Below, piece by piece: positions 34,725-42,882 of a stretch of DNA of 64,000 bases. The first letter of the stretch is position 1; every line of letters starts with the position of its first letter. A program made the position numbers and the translations under genes. The stretch is from Lachnospiraceae bacterium. Its GTDB lineage: Bacteria; Bacillota; Clostridia; Lachnospirales; Lachnospiraceae. Under the pieces are notes generated by a model. That model worked only from the letters and a program-made list of their open reading frames with translations. It did not search any database and had not been told where the DNA came from. The DNA lies in the NCBI GenBank assembly GCA_017431345.1, contig JAFRLH010000083.1, positions 62,001-126,000 on the forward strand, in the 5' to 3' direction.

Positions 34725-36068
34725 TTACAGCGCCTTTACAAGTTCCTTGAATAATCTGCCCCTGACTTCATAATTGGGGAACATCCCCCAGCTGGCGCAG
34801 GCAGGGGAAAGCAGGACCGCGTCTCCGGGGACCGAAACATCCGCAGCCACATTCACAGCTTCTTCCAGGCTGTCTACCATCGTAATGTCCGTGATGCCGT
34901 ATCTGAGTGCGGTCTCCCTGATCTTTTCAGCCGTAGCGCCCATCAGGATCAGATGCTTGACTTTGCCGGTGCATGACTCGATCCATTCATCGAATGAACC
35001 GCCCTTATCATAGCCGCCGCCCAGAAGAACGGTCGGTCTCTCCATGGCTTTGATCGCCTGGATCGCCGCATCCGGATTCGTGCCTTTCGAATCATTATAC
35101 CAGATCACGCCGTTCTTTTCCACAACACGCTCGATCCTGTGCTCAACTGCCTGGAATTCCCGCAGTCCCTTTCTGACATTGTCGAGCGAAACGCCCATTG
35201 CCACCGCCATCAGGATAGCGGCCATGGCGTTCTCCACGTTATGTTTCCCGAGGATCTGCATATCATGTATATTTATCACAGCTTCGTCGATGCCGTCAAG
35301 TCTCAGCCAGATAATGTCATCCCTGCAGAATGCGCCTTCCTCCAGTTCCCTCTCACTGTCGAACCAGAGCACGCGGGCCGGGCAGTGCGGCGCATATTCC
35401 TGCAGCCATTCATCTCTCGCATTCAGGATACAGAAATCGTCCTTTTTCTGATTCATCGCGACATGCAGCTTGGCAGCGCAGTATCTTTCCATCGTACGGT
35501 GCCTGTTCAGGTGATCCGGGGTAATATTCAGGATCGCAGATACGTGCGGCCTGAAGTCCTTTACCGTCTCGAGCTGAAAGCTGGATACTTCCGCAACAGT
35601 AACGGAATCATGGTTCGTATTTCCTGCTTCCGACGTATACGCCCTTCCGATATTCCCGACAACGAACACATCGCGGAATTCGTTCTTCATGATCTGTCCC
35701 AGAAGAGCCGTAGTGGTCGTCTTTCCGTTGGTACCGGTAATCGCGGCGACCCGGCCCTTGTCTACCTGATAGGCCAGCTCGATCTCGCTGATGACTTCTA
35801 TTCCTTTGGATATTACGGTGTCAACGACCGGCGCATCCATCGGGATGCCGGGGCTTACGACGCATTCACGGACTTCGCGGAGGATTTCCGCCGGGAGCTC
35901 TCCGAGAACGATCTCGATTCTGTCTTCCTTCTCAAACAAAGCCCGGAGAGCTTCTTTATCCTTGGAAGCATCTCCGTCATAAAGTACTACTTCTTCATCG
36001 ATCGCAAGAAGAAGCTTCGCAGCATTCTGCCCGCTGATGCCGGCACCGGCAACCAGTATTTTCTCCAT
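34725..36068 (-). CDS. murD: UDP-N-acetylmuramoylalanine--D-glutamate ligase
   Basis: A 447-residue cytoplasmic Mur ligase that adds D-Glu to UDP-MurNAc-L-Ala. I start at ATG 36068 (MEKILVAGAGISGQNAAK) with TAAGGAGG upstream, not at the longer 36158 frame. The P-loop is AITGTNGKTTTTALLG around residue 110; VTVAEVSSFQLETV, ILNITPDHLNRH and WYNDSKGTNPDA (substrate loop) are intact. It lies between mraY and ftsW, as is common. Confidence 0.96.
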   Translation of the reverse strand: MEKILVAGAGISGQNAAKLLLAIDEEVVLYDGDASKDKEALRALFEKEDRIEIVLGELPAEILREVRECVVSPGIPMDAPVVDTVISKGIEVISEIELAYQVDKGRVAAITGTNGKTTTTALLGQIMKNEFRDVFVVGNIGRAYTSEAGNTNHDSVTVAEVSSFQLETVKDFRPHVSAILNITPDHLNRHRTMERYCAAKLHVAMNQKKDDFCILNARDEWLQEYAPHCPARVLWFDSERELEEGAFCRDDIIWLRLDGIDEAVINIHDMQILGKHNVENAMAAILMAVAMGVSLDNVRKGLREFQAVEHRIERVVEKNGVIWYNDSKGTNPDAAIQAIKAMERPTVLLGGGYDKGGSFDEWIESCTGKVKHLILMGATAEKIRETALRYGITDITMVDSLEEAVNVAADVSVPGDAVLLSPACASWGMFPNYEVRGRLFKELVKAL

Positions 36069-36079
36069 TTTTATCCTCC

Positions 36080-37039
36080 TTAAACGCCTAGCGCAGCGAT
36101 CAGGCAAAGCATACCCGTTATCACAGTAAATACAGTCACCACTTTGGTCTCCGACCATCCGCCGAGTTCAAAATGATGATGTATGGGCGCCATGCGGAAT
36201 ATCCTTTTCCCGTGTGTTTTCTTAAAGTAAGCTACCTGAATCATGACGGAAAGCACTTCGACCAGATAAATGAATCCGATCAGCAGTATGATGAGCGGCT
36301 GTCCCAGTTCGCATGCAGCACCTGCAACAAACGCGCCCAGCGCCAGGGATCCGGTATCTCCCATAAACACTTTCGCCGGATAGCAGTTGTAAAGAAGAAA
36401 TCCGGCAAGGGCTCCCATCACCGCTCCCGTGACAGGCTCAATGCCCGCACCGTTTTTGGCGGACAGCCATGTCAGGAATGCTGCGACCACAATGGTGACC
36501 GAACTGCAGAGGCCGTCCAGTCCGTCTGTAAAGTTCGTGCCGTTATCCGTTCCGAGCACTACCAGGAACACGAACGGGATATACAGGATGCCCATGTTCC
36601 ACTGTGCATGGAAGAACGGGATCCCGATCGTTGTACCGGCAGCCGAGAAGCGCATCATGTACCAGGCAAAAGCTGCGGTAAAAAGCAGCTGCATCGCGAG
36701 TTTCTGCTTTACGGTCAGGCCTTCCGACTGATGTTTCTTTATCTTAAGGAAATCATCCAGAAACCCGACCAGTCCGAAACCGGCCGTGATCAGCAGGACC
36801 GGAAGGACTCTGGGATGTCCCGGCAGGAAAAGCAGCGAGGCTGCGATCACTGCAATCAGGAAAAAGATCCCTCCCATGGTAGGCGTCCCCGCCTTCTTCA
36901 GATGCGCCTGCGGACCGTCGTCCCTGATCTGCTGGCCGAACTTCAGTCTGTGCAGGAAAGGGATCATCACTTTTCCAAGTACCGCGCTGAGTACAAACGA
37001 TATCAGTATGGGCATTACCACCCCGTATTCTGTCTTCAT
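36080..37039 (-). CDS. mraY: Phospho-N-acetylmuramoyl-pentapeptide-transferase MraY
   Basis: A 319-residue polytopic membrane enzyme (about ten segments) forming lipid I. Landmarks are FGQQIRDDGPQAHLKKAGTPTMGG near the start, VVLGTDNGTNFTDGLDGL with the catalytic-aspartate region, and MAPIHHHFELGGWSETKVV at the C terminus. GGAGGTTAT lies just before ATG 37039. Confidence 0.97.
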   Translation of the reverse strand: MKTEYGVVMPILISFVLSAVLGKVMIPFLHRLKFGQQIRDDGPQAHLKKAGTPTMGGIFFLIAVIAASLLFLPGHPRVLPVLLITAGFGLVGFLDDFLKIKKHQSEGLTVKQKLAMQLLFTAAFAWYMMRFSAAGTTIGIPFFHAQWNMGILYIPFVFLVVLGTDNGTNFTDGLDGLCSSVTIVVAAFLTWLSAKNGAGIEPVTGAVMGALAGFLLYNCYPAKVFMGDTGSLALGAFVAGAACELGQPLIILLIGFIYLVEVLSVMIQVAYFKKTHGKRIFRMAPIHHHFELGGWSETKVVTVFTVITGMLCLIAALGV

Positions 37040-37051
37040 ATAACCTCCGGA

Positions 37052-39340
37052 TCAGACTTCTTCCTCGCCGCCGTCTTCAGCGTCTTCGTCGTCCTGTTCA
37101 TTATCATCATCGCCGTCTTCGGCATCTTCACCGTCTTCGGCATCTTCACCGTCTTCACCGTCTCCGGCCTCTTCATCGCCGTCACCTTCTTCGTCACCGT
37201 CTTCCGCCCCGGCTTCCGCATCATCCGGTGCAGCATCTTCGGCTCCCTCACCGGGCGCTCCCTGTTCCTCTGCTTCGTCTCCCGCTTCAGCCGGATCCGT
37301 CTCAGGTTCTTTAGGCGGGCCTTTGTCCTCCCCGTCCATGAAGCCGCCTTCGACCATCTCGTCATCGGCGTCATCACTTTCTTCCGTCTTATCAGGCGTT
37401 TTGTCCAGAGGTTCTATCACATCGCCGTGATCGATCCTTCCGTTCTCATCCGGTCTGACCGCCGGCTGTGTCTCGCCCGTCTCCTCATCCGTGATCATGG
37501 CAGGCGTGACATTCAGATAATCCAGGAGTGACACCATGATCTTCCGCTCCAGCGGAACAGCTGACTCCTTAACAGTGTATACATGCGTCTTGTCAGACTT
37601 CATCTTGGCATTGTCGACGACCACATACACCAGCAGTTCGGGGCTCTCCACGGGCGTAAAGCCAATGAAGGAGAGCACATAGTTCTTGCTTCCTCTGGGG
37701 TATTTTTCGGCAGTACCGGTCTTTCCGCCGACAGAGTAGCCTCTGATCCTGGCGTCCTTGCCGGTACCGGAAGTCACTACCATCTCCAGTCCCTGCTTCA
37801 GGACCTCTGCGGAAGCGCTGCTGACGGTTTCCTTTACGACGGTATTGCTGAAATCCTGCAGGATATCCCCGTCTGAATTAATGATCTGTTTTACGATATG
37901 CGGCCTGTAATAAGCGCCTCCGTTCAGGATGGAACAATAAGCCGCAGCCATCTGGACCATCGTGCATGTATAGTTCTGTCCGAAGGAGTTGGTCGCCAGG
38001 TCGACCTGGCTCATATCGTCCTCCGAATACAGGATGCCGGCCGACTCTCCGGGAAGGTCGACGCCTGTTGTTCTTCCGAACCCGAACAGATCCTGGTAGC
38101 TGCAGAACACGGTCTTGCCCATCTTCTTGGAAAGCTGCATCATGACATCGTTGCAGGATTTACCGAGCGCCGTTACAAAATCTACTTCTCTGTGCGTGTG
38201 GGAGCAGCGGATATAACGGTCTACCACCTGCTCTCCGCCGTCACATTCATATAATGAATCGCCTTCGGCGAGGTCTTCCTCGAGGGCCGCGGCAGTGGTG
38301 ATCACCTTAGCCGTCGACCCCGGTTCAAAGCTGTCGGATATGGCGAAGTTGCGCCACATCCCGTTTCGCGCATCCGACTTCTCACTGTCGCTCATTGCGC
38401 TTATTTCAGCTTTTGTGTACATATGTGAAAGATCATTCGGATCGTTCAGGTCAAATACATCGTTCGATGCCAGCGCCAGGATCTCGGCATTCCGGGGATC
38501 CATGACGAGCACGGCTACATTTTCAGCCGTGTTCTCCCTCATAAAGTCCGCTATGGCATTCTCTACGATCCGCTGGACAGAATAGTCGATCGTGGTCACG
38601 ATCGTTGCGCCGTCCACAGGCTCCTTTGTCGTGCGGTCCACCGACCCGTCCGCGTTCACGTATCCGTAGCTGCGGCCGTTCGTACCGGAAAGGATGTCGT
38701 TATAATACTGTTCAAGCCCCCAGTTTCCCTTCGAACTGTCCACGCCGGAAAAGCCCATGATGGTGCAGGCCAGCGTATCATACGGATATACCCTGCGGTA
38801 TTCCGGCTCGAACCACACGCCGGTGATCTTTCCGGAAGCTGTCTTATCATTGTTGTGTGATTCCTGATAAGTTTCAAATGCTTCCCGCCTGTCATCCGTC
38901 ATTTCCCGCTCATAACGGACATAAGCGCTTGACGGGTTCTCGTTGATCGCGTTCTCCACGTCTTCCCTGGCGTAGCCGAAAACGGACGTCAGTGCTTCGA
39001 CCGTGGCTTCTATATCATCTTCGTTTCCCTGATTGATCACAGACGGATCAAGGATCAGATTATAGACCTGCTCACTTGCCGCCAGCACCGTCTGATTTCT
39101 GTCCATAATGGTGCCGCGTTTGAACGGGATCACCGTGGAACTGTAGCCTTGCTGGGACAGCACGATCTTGCTGTAAGCCTCTCCTTTTCCCAGGACAAGA
39201 TGCAGCATGACCCCTATAAGCACAAATAAAGCTAACGCCGCGATGATGTACGCGTACGCCAGCTTTTTCTTCATGAAACCTTTTATCTTTTTGGTTTTTT
39301 TACTTCCCCTCTCCGGGTCATTCTTCCGGGATGTCTTCAT
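37052..39340 (-). CDS. Septal class B penicillin-binding protein (FtsI/SpoVD type) with a long acidic C-terminal tail
   Basis: A 762-residue transpeptidase (MKTSRKNDPERG start; ATG 39274 is an alternative and the frame is open to 39412). One transmembrane segment (about residues 25-45) precedes the dimerisation domain (about 60-250). The transpeptidase domain holds the Ser-Xaa-Xaa-Lys motif as EPGSTAKV, SCND, and GGKTGTAEK. After about residue 635 comes a linker, then roughly 120 residues of Asp, Glu, Gly and Ala with short repeats such as GEDAEDGEDAED. In PBP2/SpoVD homologues a PASTA or short tail normally occurs; here neither is seen and the tail is extracellular. It crosslinks septal peptidoglycan with FtsW. 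Confidence 0.93.
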   Translation of the reverse strand: MKTSRKNDPERGSKKTKKIKGFMKKKLAYAYIIAALALFVLIGVMLHLVLGKGEAYSKIVLSQQGYSSTVIPFKRGTIMDRNQTVLAASEQVYNLILDPSVINQGNEDDIEATVEALTSVFGYAREDVENAINENPSSAYVRYEREMTDDRREAFETYQESHNNDKTASGKITGVWFEPEYRRVYPYDTLACTIMGFSGVDSSKGNWGLEQYYNDILSGTNGRSYGYVNADGSVDRTTKEPVDGATIVTTIDYSVQRIVENAIADFMRENTAENVAVLVMDPRNAEILALASNDVFDLNDPNDLSHMYTKAEISAMSDSEKSDARNGMWRNFAISDSFEPGSTAKVITTAAALEEDLAEGDSLYECDGGEQVVDRYIRCSHTHREVDFVTALGKSCNDVMMQLSKKMGKTVFCSYQDLFGFGRTTGVDLPGESAGILYSEDDMSQVDLATNSFGQNYTCTMVQMAAAYCSILNGGAYYRPHIVKQIINSDGDILQDFSNTVVKETVSSASAEVLKQGLEMVVTSGTGKDARIRGYSVGGKTGTAEKYPRGSKNYVLSFIGFTPVESPELLVYVVVDNAKMKSDKTHVYTVKESAVPLERKIMVSLLDYLNVTPAMITDEETGETQPAVRPDENGRIDHGDVIEPLDKTPDKTEESDDADDEMVEGGFMDGEDKGPPKEPETDPAEAGDEAEEQGAPGEGAEDAAPDDAEAGAEDGDEEGDGDEEAGDGEDGEDAEDGEDAEDGDDDNEQDDEDAEDGGEEEV

Positions 39341-39818
39341 ATTGCCGCACGTACTCGCTTTCTGTTCTGTTGTAACGGATAACCTGTTTCTCGGTAGGAT
39401 AAACCATTCCAAGTTCCTGTGTAGCTACCCTGTATACATAGTCCAGATCCGTATAGATACGCACACCGTCCTCGATTGCGTTGTTCGACATCCTGAGCGC
39501 ATCCACCGAAGACTGGAGCGCAGCTATTTTCTTCTTTGTCTGAGCCGTATGTGAACTGACCTGAAGCATCCGGCAGCACATGACGGCCGTAACAGCCATT
39601 GCCAGGGTGAGCATCACGACATAGGGAAGGCTCATATGTCTCGCCCGCTCGCGGTTCAGCCTTACCTGATAGCTGACGCCCTGTTTTTTCTGTTCCTGCT
39701 CCTCAGGTCTTTCTTCGGGGACTACTTCTGTCCTGCGAACGGTATTGCCGTCGATATACAGAACAGTCCCGGATCTTATTTCTTCCTCCTCCGGAAATTG
39801 TCTCCTCGCTGCTGCCAT
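39318..39818 (-). CDS. ftsL: Cell division protein FtsL
   Basis: A 166-residue protein with a cytoplasmic N terminus of about 75 residues, one transmembrane segment (about 76-100, YVVMLTLAMAVTAVMCCRMLQ) and a coiled-coil periplasm-side region (QTKKKIAALQSSVDALRMSNNAIEDG). Sequence is weakly conserved in the family; assignment rests on topology and on its place between rsmH and the transpeptidase. It bridges FtsQ and the transglycosylase/transpeptidase pair. The length is longer than the usual 100-120, mainly in the N-terminal tail. Confidence 0.85.
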   Translation of the reverse strand: MAAARRQFPEEEEIRSGTVLYIDGNTVRRTEVVPEERPEEQEQKKQGVSYQVRLNRERARHMSLPYVVMLTLAMAVTAVMCCRMLQVSSHTAQTKKKIAALQSSVDALRMSNNAIEDGVRIYTDLDYVYRVATQELGMVYPTEKQVIRYNRTESEYVRQYEDIPEE

Positions 39819-39843
39819 TTTTCTCCCACCTTCGCACCGGGCT

Positions 39844-40785
39844 TCAGCCCGTTCCTCGTTCGAACACTCTGAGCTTTGCGCTCCCCGCTCTCGGGTTGTT
39901 CTCTCTTTCGTTCTCCTCCGGCAGTATGGGCTTTCTGGTGATCATCCTGCCCATGCTGACCTTTCCGCACACGCATACCGGAAAGTTCTTCGGGCAGGTG
40001 CACGGATCCTCTGCCCGTTTCATCTCTGTTTTTACGATCCGGTCTTCCAGACTGTGGAAGGTGATCACGGACAGCCGTCCTCCCGGCGCCAGGCTCCCGA
40101 TCATCCGGCCGAGAACGTCCTTCAGGACATTCAGCTCATCATTCACCTCGATCCTTACAGCCTGGAACGTCTTCTTTGCCGGATGGCCTTCTGTTCTCAG
40201 GATCTTCATCGGAAGGGAGGCTCTGATCACTTCCACCAGTTCCCCGGTCGTTGCGACCGGTCTTTCTTCTCTTCTTTTTAAAATGTTCGCCGCGATCTGC
40301 GGAGCGAACTTTTCTTCTCCGTAATCTCTCAGCACCCTGATCAGTTCGCTTTTTGAATAGGTGTTGATCACATCTGCTGCAGTGATCCCGCCGGATCTGT
40401 CCATCCGCATATCCAGCGGCGCATCGAACCGGTAAGAGAATCCCCTTTCAGCAGTGTCCAGCTGATAGGAGGAAACGCCCAGATCCAGCAGTATGCCGGA
40501 GAGCTTCCCGACCCCGTATTCTTTCAGTACGCGGTCAAAGTCTCCGTAATTCGACTTTACAAAAGTCACTTTGTCAGCGAAAGGCTCCAGTCTTTCTGCC
40601 GCTGCGGCCAGTGCTTCCTCATCTCTGTCAAAACAGAAGAGCCTGCCTGTCCTAAGCCTTTCTGCAATTTTGTACGAATGGCCTCCGCCGCCGGTCGTTC
40701 CATCCATATAGATCCCTGCCGGATCTATCTTCAGGCTTTCGATCGTCTGTTCAAGCATGACCGGAACATGTGAAAAGTCTCCCAT
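39844..40785 (-). CDS. rsmH: 16S rRNA (cytosine1402-N4)-methyltransferase
   Basis: A 313-residue SAM-dependent methyltransferase (MraW). ATG 40785 overlaps the mraZ stop (TGATG); GTG 40794 with AAGGACT is an alternative. Signatures: HVPVMLEQTIESL, MDGTTGGGGHSYKIAERL, LLDLGVSSYQLDTAERGFSYR, and VITFHSLEDRIVK. It methylates the decoding-site cytosine. It always sits next to mraZ at the front of the dcw cluster. Confidence 0.97.
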   Translation of the reverse strand: MGDFSHVPVMLEQTIESLKIDPAGIYMDGTTGGGGHSYKIAERLRTGRLFCFDRDEEALAAAAERLEPFADKVTFVKSNYGDFDRVLKEYGVGKLSGILLDLGVSSYQLDTAERGFSYRFDAPLDMRMDRSGGITAADVINTYSKSELIRVLRDYGEEKFAPQIAANILKRREERPVATTGELVEVIRASLPMKILRTEGHPAKKTFQAVRIEVNDELNVLKDVLGRMIGSLAPGGRLSVITFHSLEDRIVKTEMKRAEDPCTCPKNFPVCVCGKVSMGRMITRKPILPEENERENNPRAGSAKLRVFERGTG

Positions 40786-41210
40786 CAGTCCCACAGTCCT
40801 TCCAGGATCTCGGCGATCTCGTTTGCATCGTCATATCCGCCGTCGTTCTCCCACGTTTCGGTATTCCAGAGTTCGATCCGGTTTCCAACACCGAGGAGGG
40901 ATACGTCTTTGGTAAGGCCGGCCAGATCCCTGAGTTTCCCGGGGATCAGGATCCTTCCCTGTTTATCGGCTTCCACCTGTACCGCGCCCGCCATGAAATA
41001 ACGCTGCAGCTTTCTGCTCTTTTCGGACCCGAATGAAGTATTCTTCAGCTTTTCGGCAAAGGCAGCCCAATCTTCATTTGTGTATATAAACAAACAGCCG
41101 TCCAATCCTTTTGTAAGGACGAACGTGTCACCGAGCTGTTCTCTGAACTTCGCAGGAATGATCACTCTTCCCTTGTTATCGATACTGTGCTCGTACTCAC
41201 CCATGAACAT
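40785..41210 (-). CDS. mraZ: Transcriptional regulator MraZ
   Basis: A 141-residue protein of two SpoVT/AbrB-like domains, each with the DNA-binding pattern: MGEYEHSIDNKGRVIIPAKFREQLG and QVEADKQGRILIPGKLRDLAGL. I start at ATG 41210 (MFMGEYEHS) because AGGTGG is spaced correctly; the frame is open to 41240. MraZ binds clustered repeats in its own promoter region and regulates the dcw operon. Three GTGG repeats spaced by exactly ten bases lie at 41305-41331 in its leader. The protein's tail is unusually acidic (GGYDDANEIAEILE). Confidence 0.96.
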   Translation of the reverse strand: MFMGEYEHSIDNKGRVIIPAKFREQLGDTFVLTKGLDGCLFIYTNEDWAAFAEKLKNTSFGSEKSRKLQRYFMAGAVQVEADKQGRILIPGKLRDLAGLTKDVSLLGVGNRIELWNTETWENDGGYDDANEIAEILEGLWD

Positions 41211-41276
41211 CGGAACCACCTCCCTTCCGGCCGTATTCATGAAAAGGATCGTACGGGGCAGCGGATCTCAGAGGAC

Positions 41277-41296
41277 AAAAAAGACCTTATCGGTCT
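41277..41296 (-). terminator. Terminator-like hairpin in the mraZ leader (possible attenuator)
   Basis: On the minus strand agacc (41296-41292), a 5-base loop, ggtct (41286-41282) and TTTTT (41281-41277). The stem is short, so it may only be a pause or partial terminator. It lies between the MraZ boxes and the mraZ ribosome site. Confidence 0.4.
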
Positions 41297-41304
41297 GAAA
41301 ATCG

Positions 41305-41331
41305 CCACATTCTACCACTATCCACCACTTT
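41305..41331 (-). promoter_or_regulatory. MraZ operator: three GTGG repeats at 10-bp phase
   Basis: On the minus strand AAAGTGG, ATAGTGG and AATGTGG start at 41331, 41321 and 41311, so GTGG recurs at exactly ten-base steps. This is the known layout of MraZ boxes. It lies just downstream of the promoter and upstream of the mraZ start. Confidence 0.8.
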
Positions 41332-41347
41332 CCCCCCTGTGACAACT

Positions 41348-41376
41348 ATTTTAAGGCATAGTCTTCTAAATAGCAA
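41348..41376 (-). promoter_or_regulatory. Promoter of the mraZ/dcw cluster
   Basis: On the minus strand TTGCTA (41376-41371), a 17-base spacer and TAAAAT (41353-41348). The start point is predicted near 41341, ten bases before the first GTGG box. Confidence 0.7.
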
Positions 41377-41445
41377 GCATAAATTCAACAACTTTTGGAG
41401 TTTTTTTTCGCATCCGGACAACGACCAAACAAACGTTCTGTTCAT

Positions 41446-41459
41446 CGAACATTTGTTCT
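41446..41459. promoter_or_regulatory. LexA-like palindrome upstream of the dcw promoter
   Basis: CGAACATTTGTTCT (minus-strand AGAACAAATGTTCG) is a GAAC-N4-GTTC palindrome; the minus reading matches 12 of 14 positions of the Bacillus SOS consensus. It lies about 70 bases upstream of the mraZ promoter and about 65 bases before the tRNA promoter. No SOS gene is adjacent, and the rest of the AT-rich gap 41377-41523 holds no gene I would support. Confidence 0.4.
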
Positions 41460-41523
41460 TTATTCTGATAATTCGACAGCTTTCTGCATACCGAAAAAAA
41501 ACGAACTTTATGCAAAAAAACAT

Positions 41524-41552
41524 TTGACAAATCCTTATACATGCGGTAATAT
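41524..41552 (+). promoter_or_regulatory. Promoter of tRNA-Gly
   Basis: Consensus TTGACA (41524-41529), a 17-base spacer and TAATAT (41547-41552), 16 bases before the mature tRNA end. Confidence 0.85.
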
Positions 41553-41568
41553 ATGTTTTGTTCGTCAA

Positions 41569-41640
41569 GCGCGAGTGGCTCAGTGGTGGAGTATCGCCTT
41601 GCCAAGGCGAGGGTCGCGGGTTCGAATCCCGTCTCGCGCT
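41569..41640 (+). tRNA. tRNA-Gly (anticodon GCC)
   Basis: A 72-base cloverleaf: acceptor stem GCGCGAG / CTCGCGC with discriminator T at 41640, anticodon stem TCGCC / GGCGA around loop TTGCCAA giving anticodon GCC, and a T-arm GCGGGTTCGAATCCCGT. CCA is not encoded and must be added. It stands alone with its own promoter and terminator. Confidence 0.97.
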
Positions 41641-41645
41641 CTGAT

Positions 41646-41673
41646 CCCGGTACCGTATGGTACCGGGTTTTTT
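41646..41673 (+). terminator. Terminator of tRNA-Gly
   Basis: Perfect 9-bp stem cccggtacc / ggtaccggg with loop GTAT, followed by six T, six bases after the tRNA. Confidence 0.92.
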
Positions 41674-41767
41674 GTTTTTGCGGCAGGGCAGAGCGGAATT
41701 CCCGCGTGACAGGCAGGCTCCGCCGCATGTATAATAGGAATACACCGGATCACAAGGAGGCAGATTC

Positions 41768-42781
41768 ATGCGCATTCCATCTTCTGTAAAAGCAAACGAT
41801 ACGATCGGGCTCATCGCTCCGTCGTTCGGCTGCACGTTCGAACCGTACCTTTCATCCTTCAAAAATGCGCTGCGCTTTCTGGAGGGCTGCGGTTACAGGA
41901 CCGTCACCGGCCCGAACTGTTTTGCCGGCTGCGGAACGGGGATCAGCAATACGCCCGAAGCCTGTGCCGACGAATTCATGAACTTCTATACCGACAGGAA
42001 CACCAGCGCCCTCCTGTCCTGCGGCGGCGGCGAGCTTATGTGTGAGATCCTCCCGCATATCAACTGGGAAAAGATCAAAGCGGCTCCGCCCAAATGGTTC
42101 ATGGGCTATTCCGACAATACCAATCTCGGTTTTCTGCTTGCCACGATCTGTGATACCGTCTCCCTTTACGGTCCGAACGCGCCGGCATTCGGCATGGAAC
42201 CGGTACACGGGTCGCTGCAGGACGCACTGGCATTTCTGACAGGAAAGAAGAGTTCTTTCCGCGGATACGGTCTCTATGAAAAGGAATCTCTGAAGACGCC
42301 GGAGAATCCTCTGGCGCCCTATCACCTTACAGAGAGATCCGTAAAACGCGGATACCCTTCCTCTGATGTCACTGCAGGCGGCATGCTGCTGGGCGGCTGC
42401 CTGGACTGCCTGTCGACTCTTGCAGGCACAAAATATGATCATGTCAGGGATTTTCTTTACAGGCACAGGGATACGGGAATCCTCTGGTTCCTGGAAGCCT
42501 GTGATCTGAATGTCTTCGGGATCCGCAGAGCGCTCTGGCAGCTGCGGGAAGCAGGCTGGTTCGATACCGCTTCCGGTTTTATCATCGGCAGGCCGCTCCT
42601 GCCTGATGAGATGTTCGGTCTGGACAGGTTCCGCGCCGTCACCGATATTCTGGGTGTACTGGACGTTCCCATCATCATGGATGCCGATCTGGGACATGTT
42701 CCTCCCGTGCTTCCGTTTGCGAACGGAATGCTCGCCGATGTCACACTGTCCGGAGACGTTTTTACACTTTCGTATCATTGA
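41768..42781 (+). CDS. S66 family LD-carboxypeptidase / MccF-like protein
   Basis: A 337-residue serine peptidase of family S66. The nucleophile motif GYSDNTNLG, the acidic FLEACD and the C-terminal histidine motif DLGHVPPVLPFANG supply the Ser-Glu-His triad. Family members remove D-Ala from the LD-linked tetrapeptide of peptidoglycan (LdcA) or cleave acyl-sulfamoyl peptide antibiotics (MccF); the length and sequence do not decide here. A very strong AAGGAGG site precedes the ATG. It is alone on its transcript. Confidence 0.9.
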   Translation: MRIPSSVKANDTIGLIAPSFGCTFEPYLSSFKNALRFLEGCGYRTVTGPNCFAGCGTGISNTPEACADEFMNFYTDRNTSALLSCGGGELMCEILPHINWEKIKAAPPKWFMGYSDNTNLGFLLATICDTVSLYGPNAPAFGMEPVHGSLQDALAFLTGKKSSFRGYGLYEKESLKTPENPLAPYHLTERSVKRGYPSSDVTAGGMLLGGCLDCLSTLAGTKYDHVRDFLYRHRDTGILWFLEACDLNVFGIRRALWQLREAGWFDTASGFIIGRPLLPDEMFGLDRFRAVTDILGVLDVPIIMDADLGHVPPVLPFANGMLADVTLSGDVFTLSYH

Positions 42782-42820
42782 ATCAGCCGCATGACTTTTG
42801 ACGTGCTGTTTCCTTTACAC

Positions 42821-42849
42821 TTTACAATCTCCGTGCAATCTGTTATATT
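42821..42849 (+). promoter_or_regulatory. Promoter of asnA
   Basis: TTTACA (42821-42826), a 17-base spacer and TATATT (42844-42849), 34 bases before ATG 42883. Confidence 0.65.
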
Positions 42850-42882
42850 TTGTAATCAGTTTAGAGAAAAGAGGATACAGAT

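Noticed and set aside
41287-41862. 191-codon minus-strand frame across the tRNA-Gly gene
   Set aside because: It runs through a tRNA, its promoter and its terminator, and through the MraZ operator, so it is not a coding gene.
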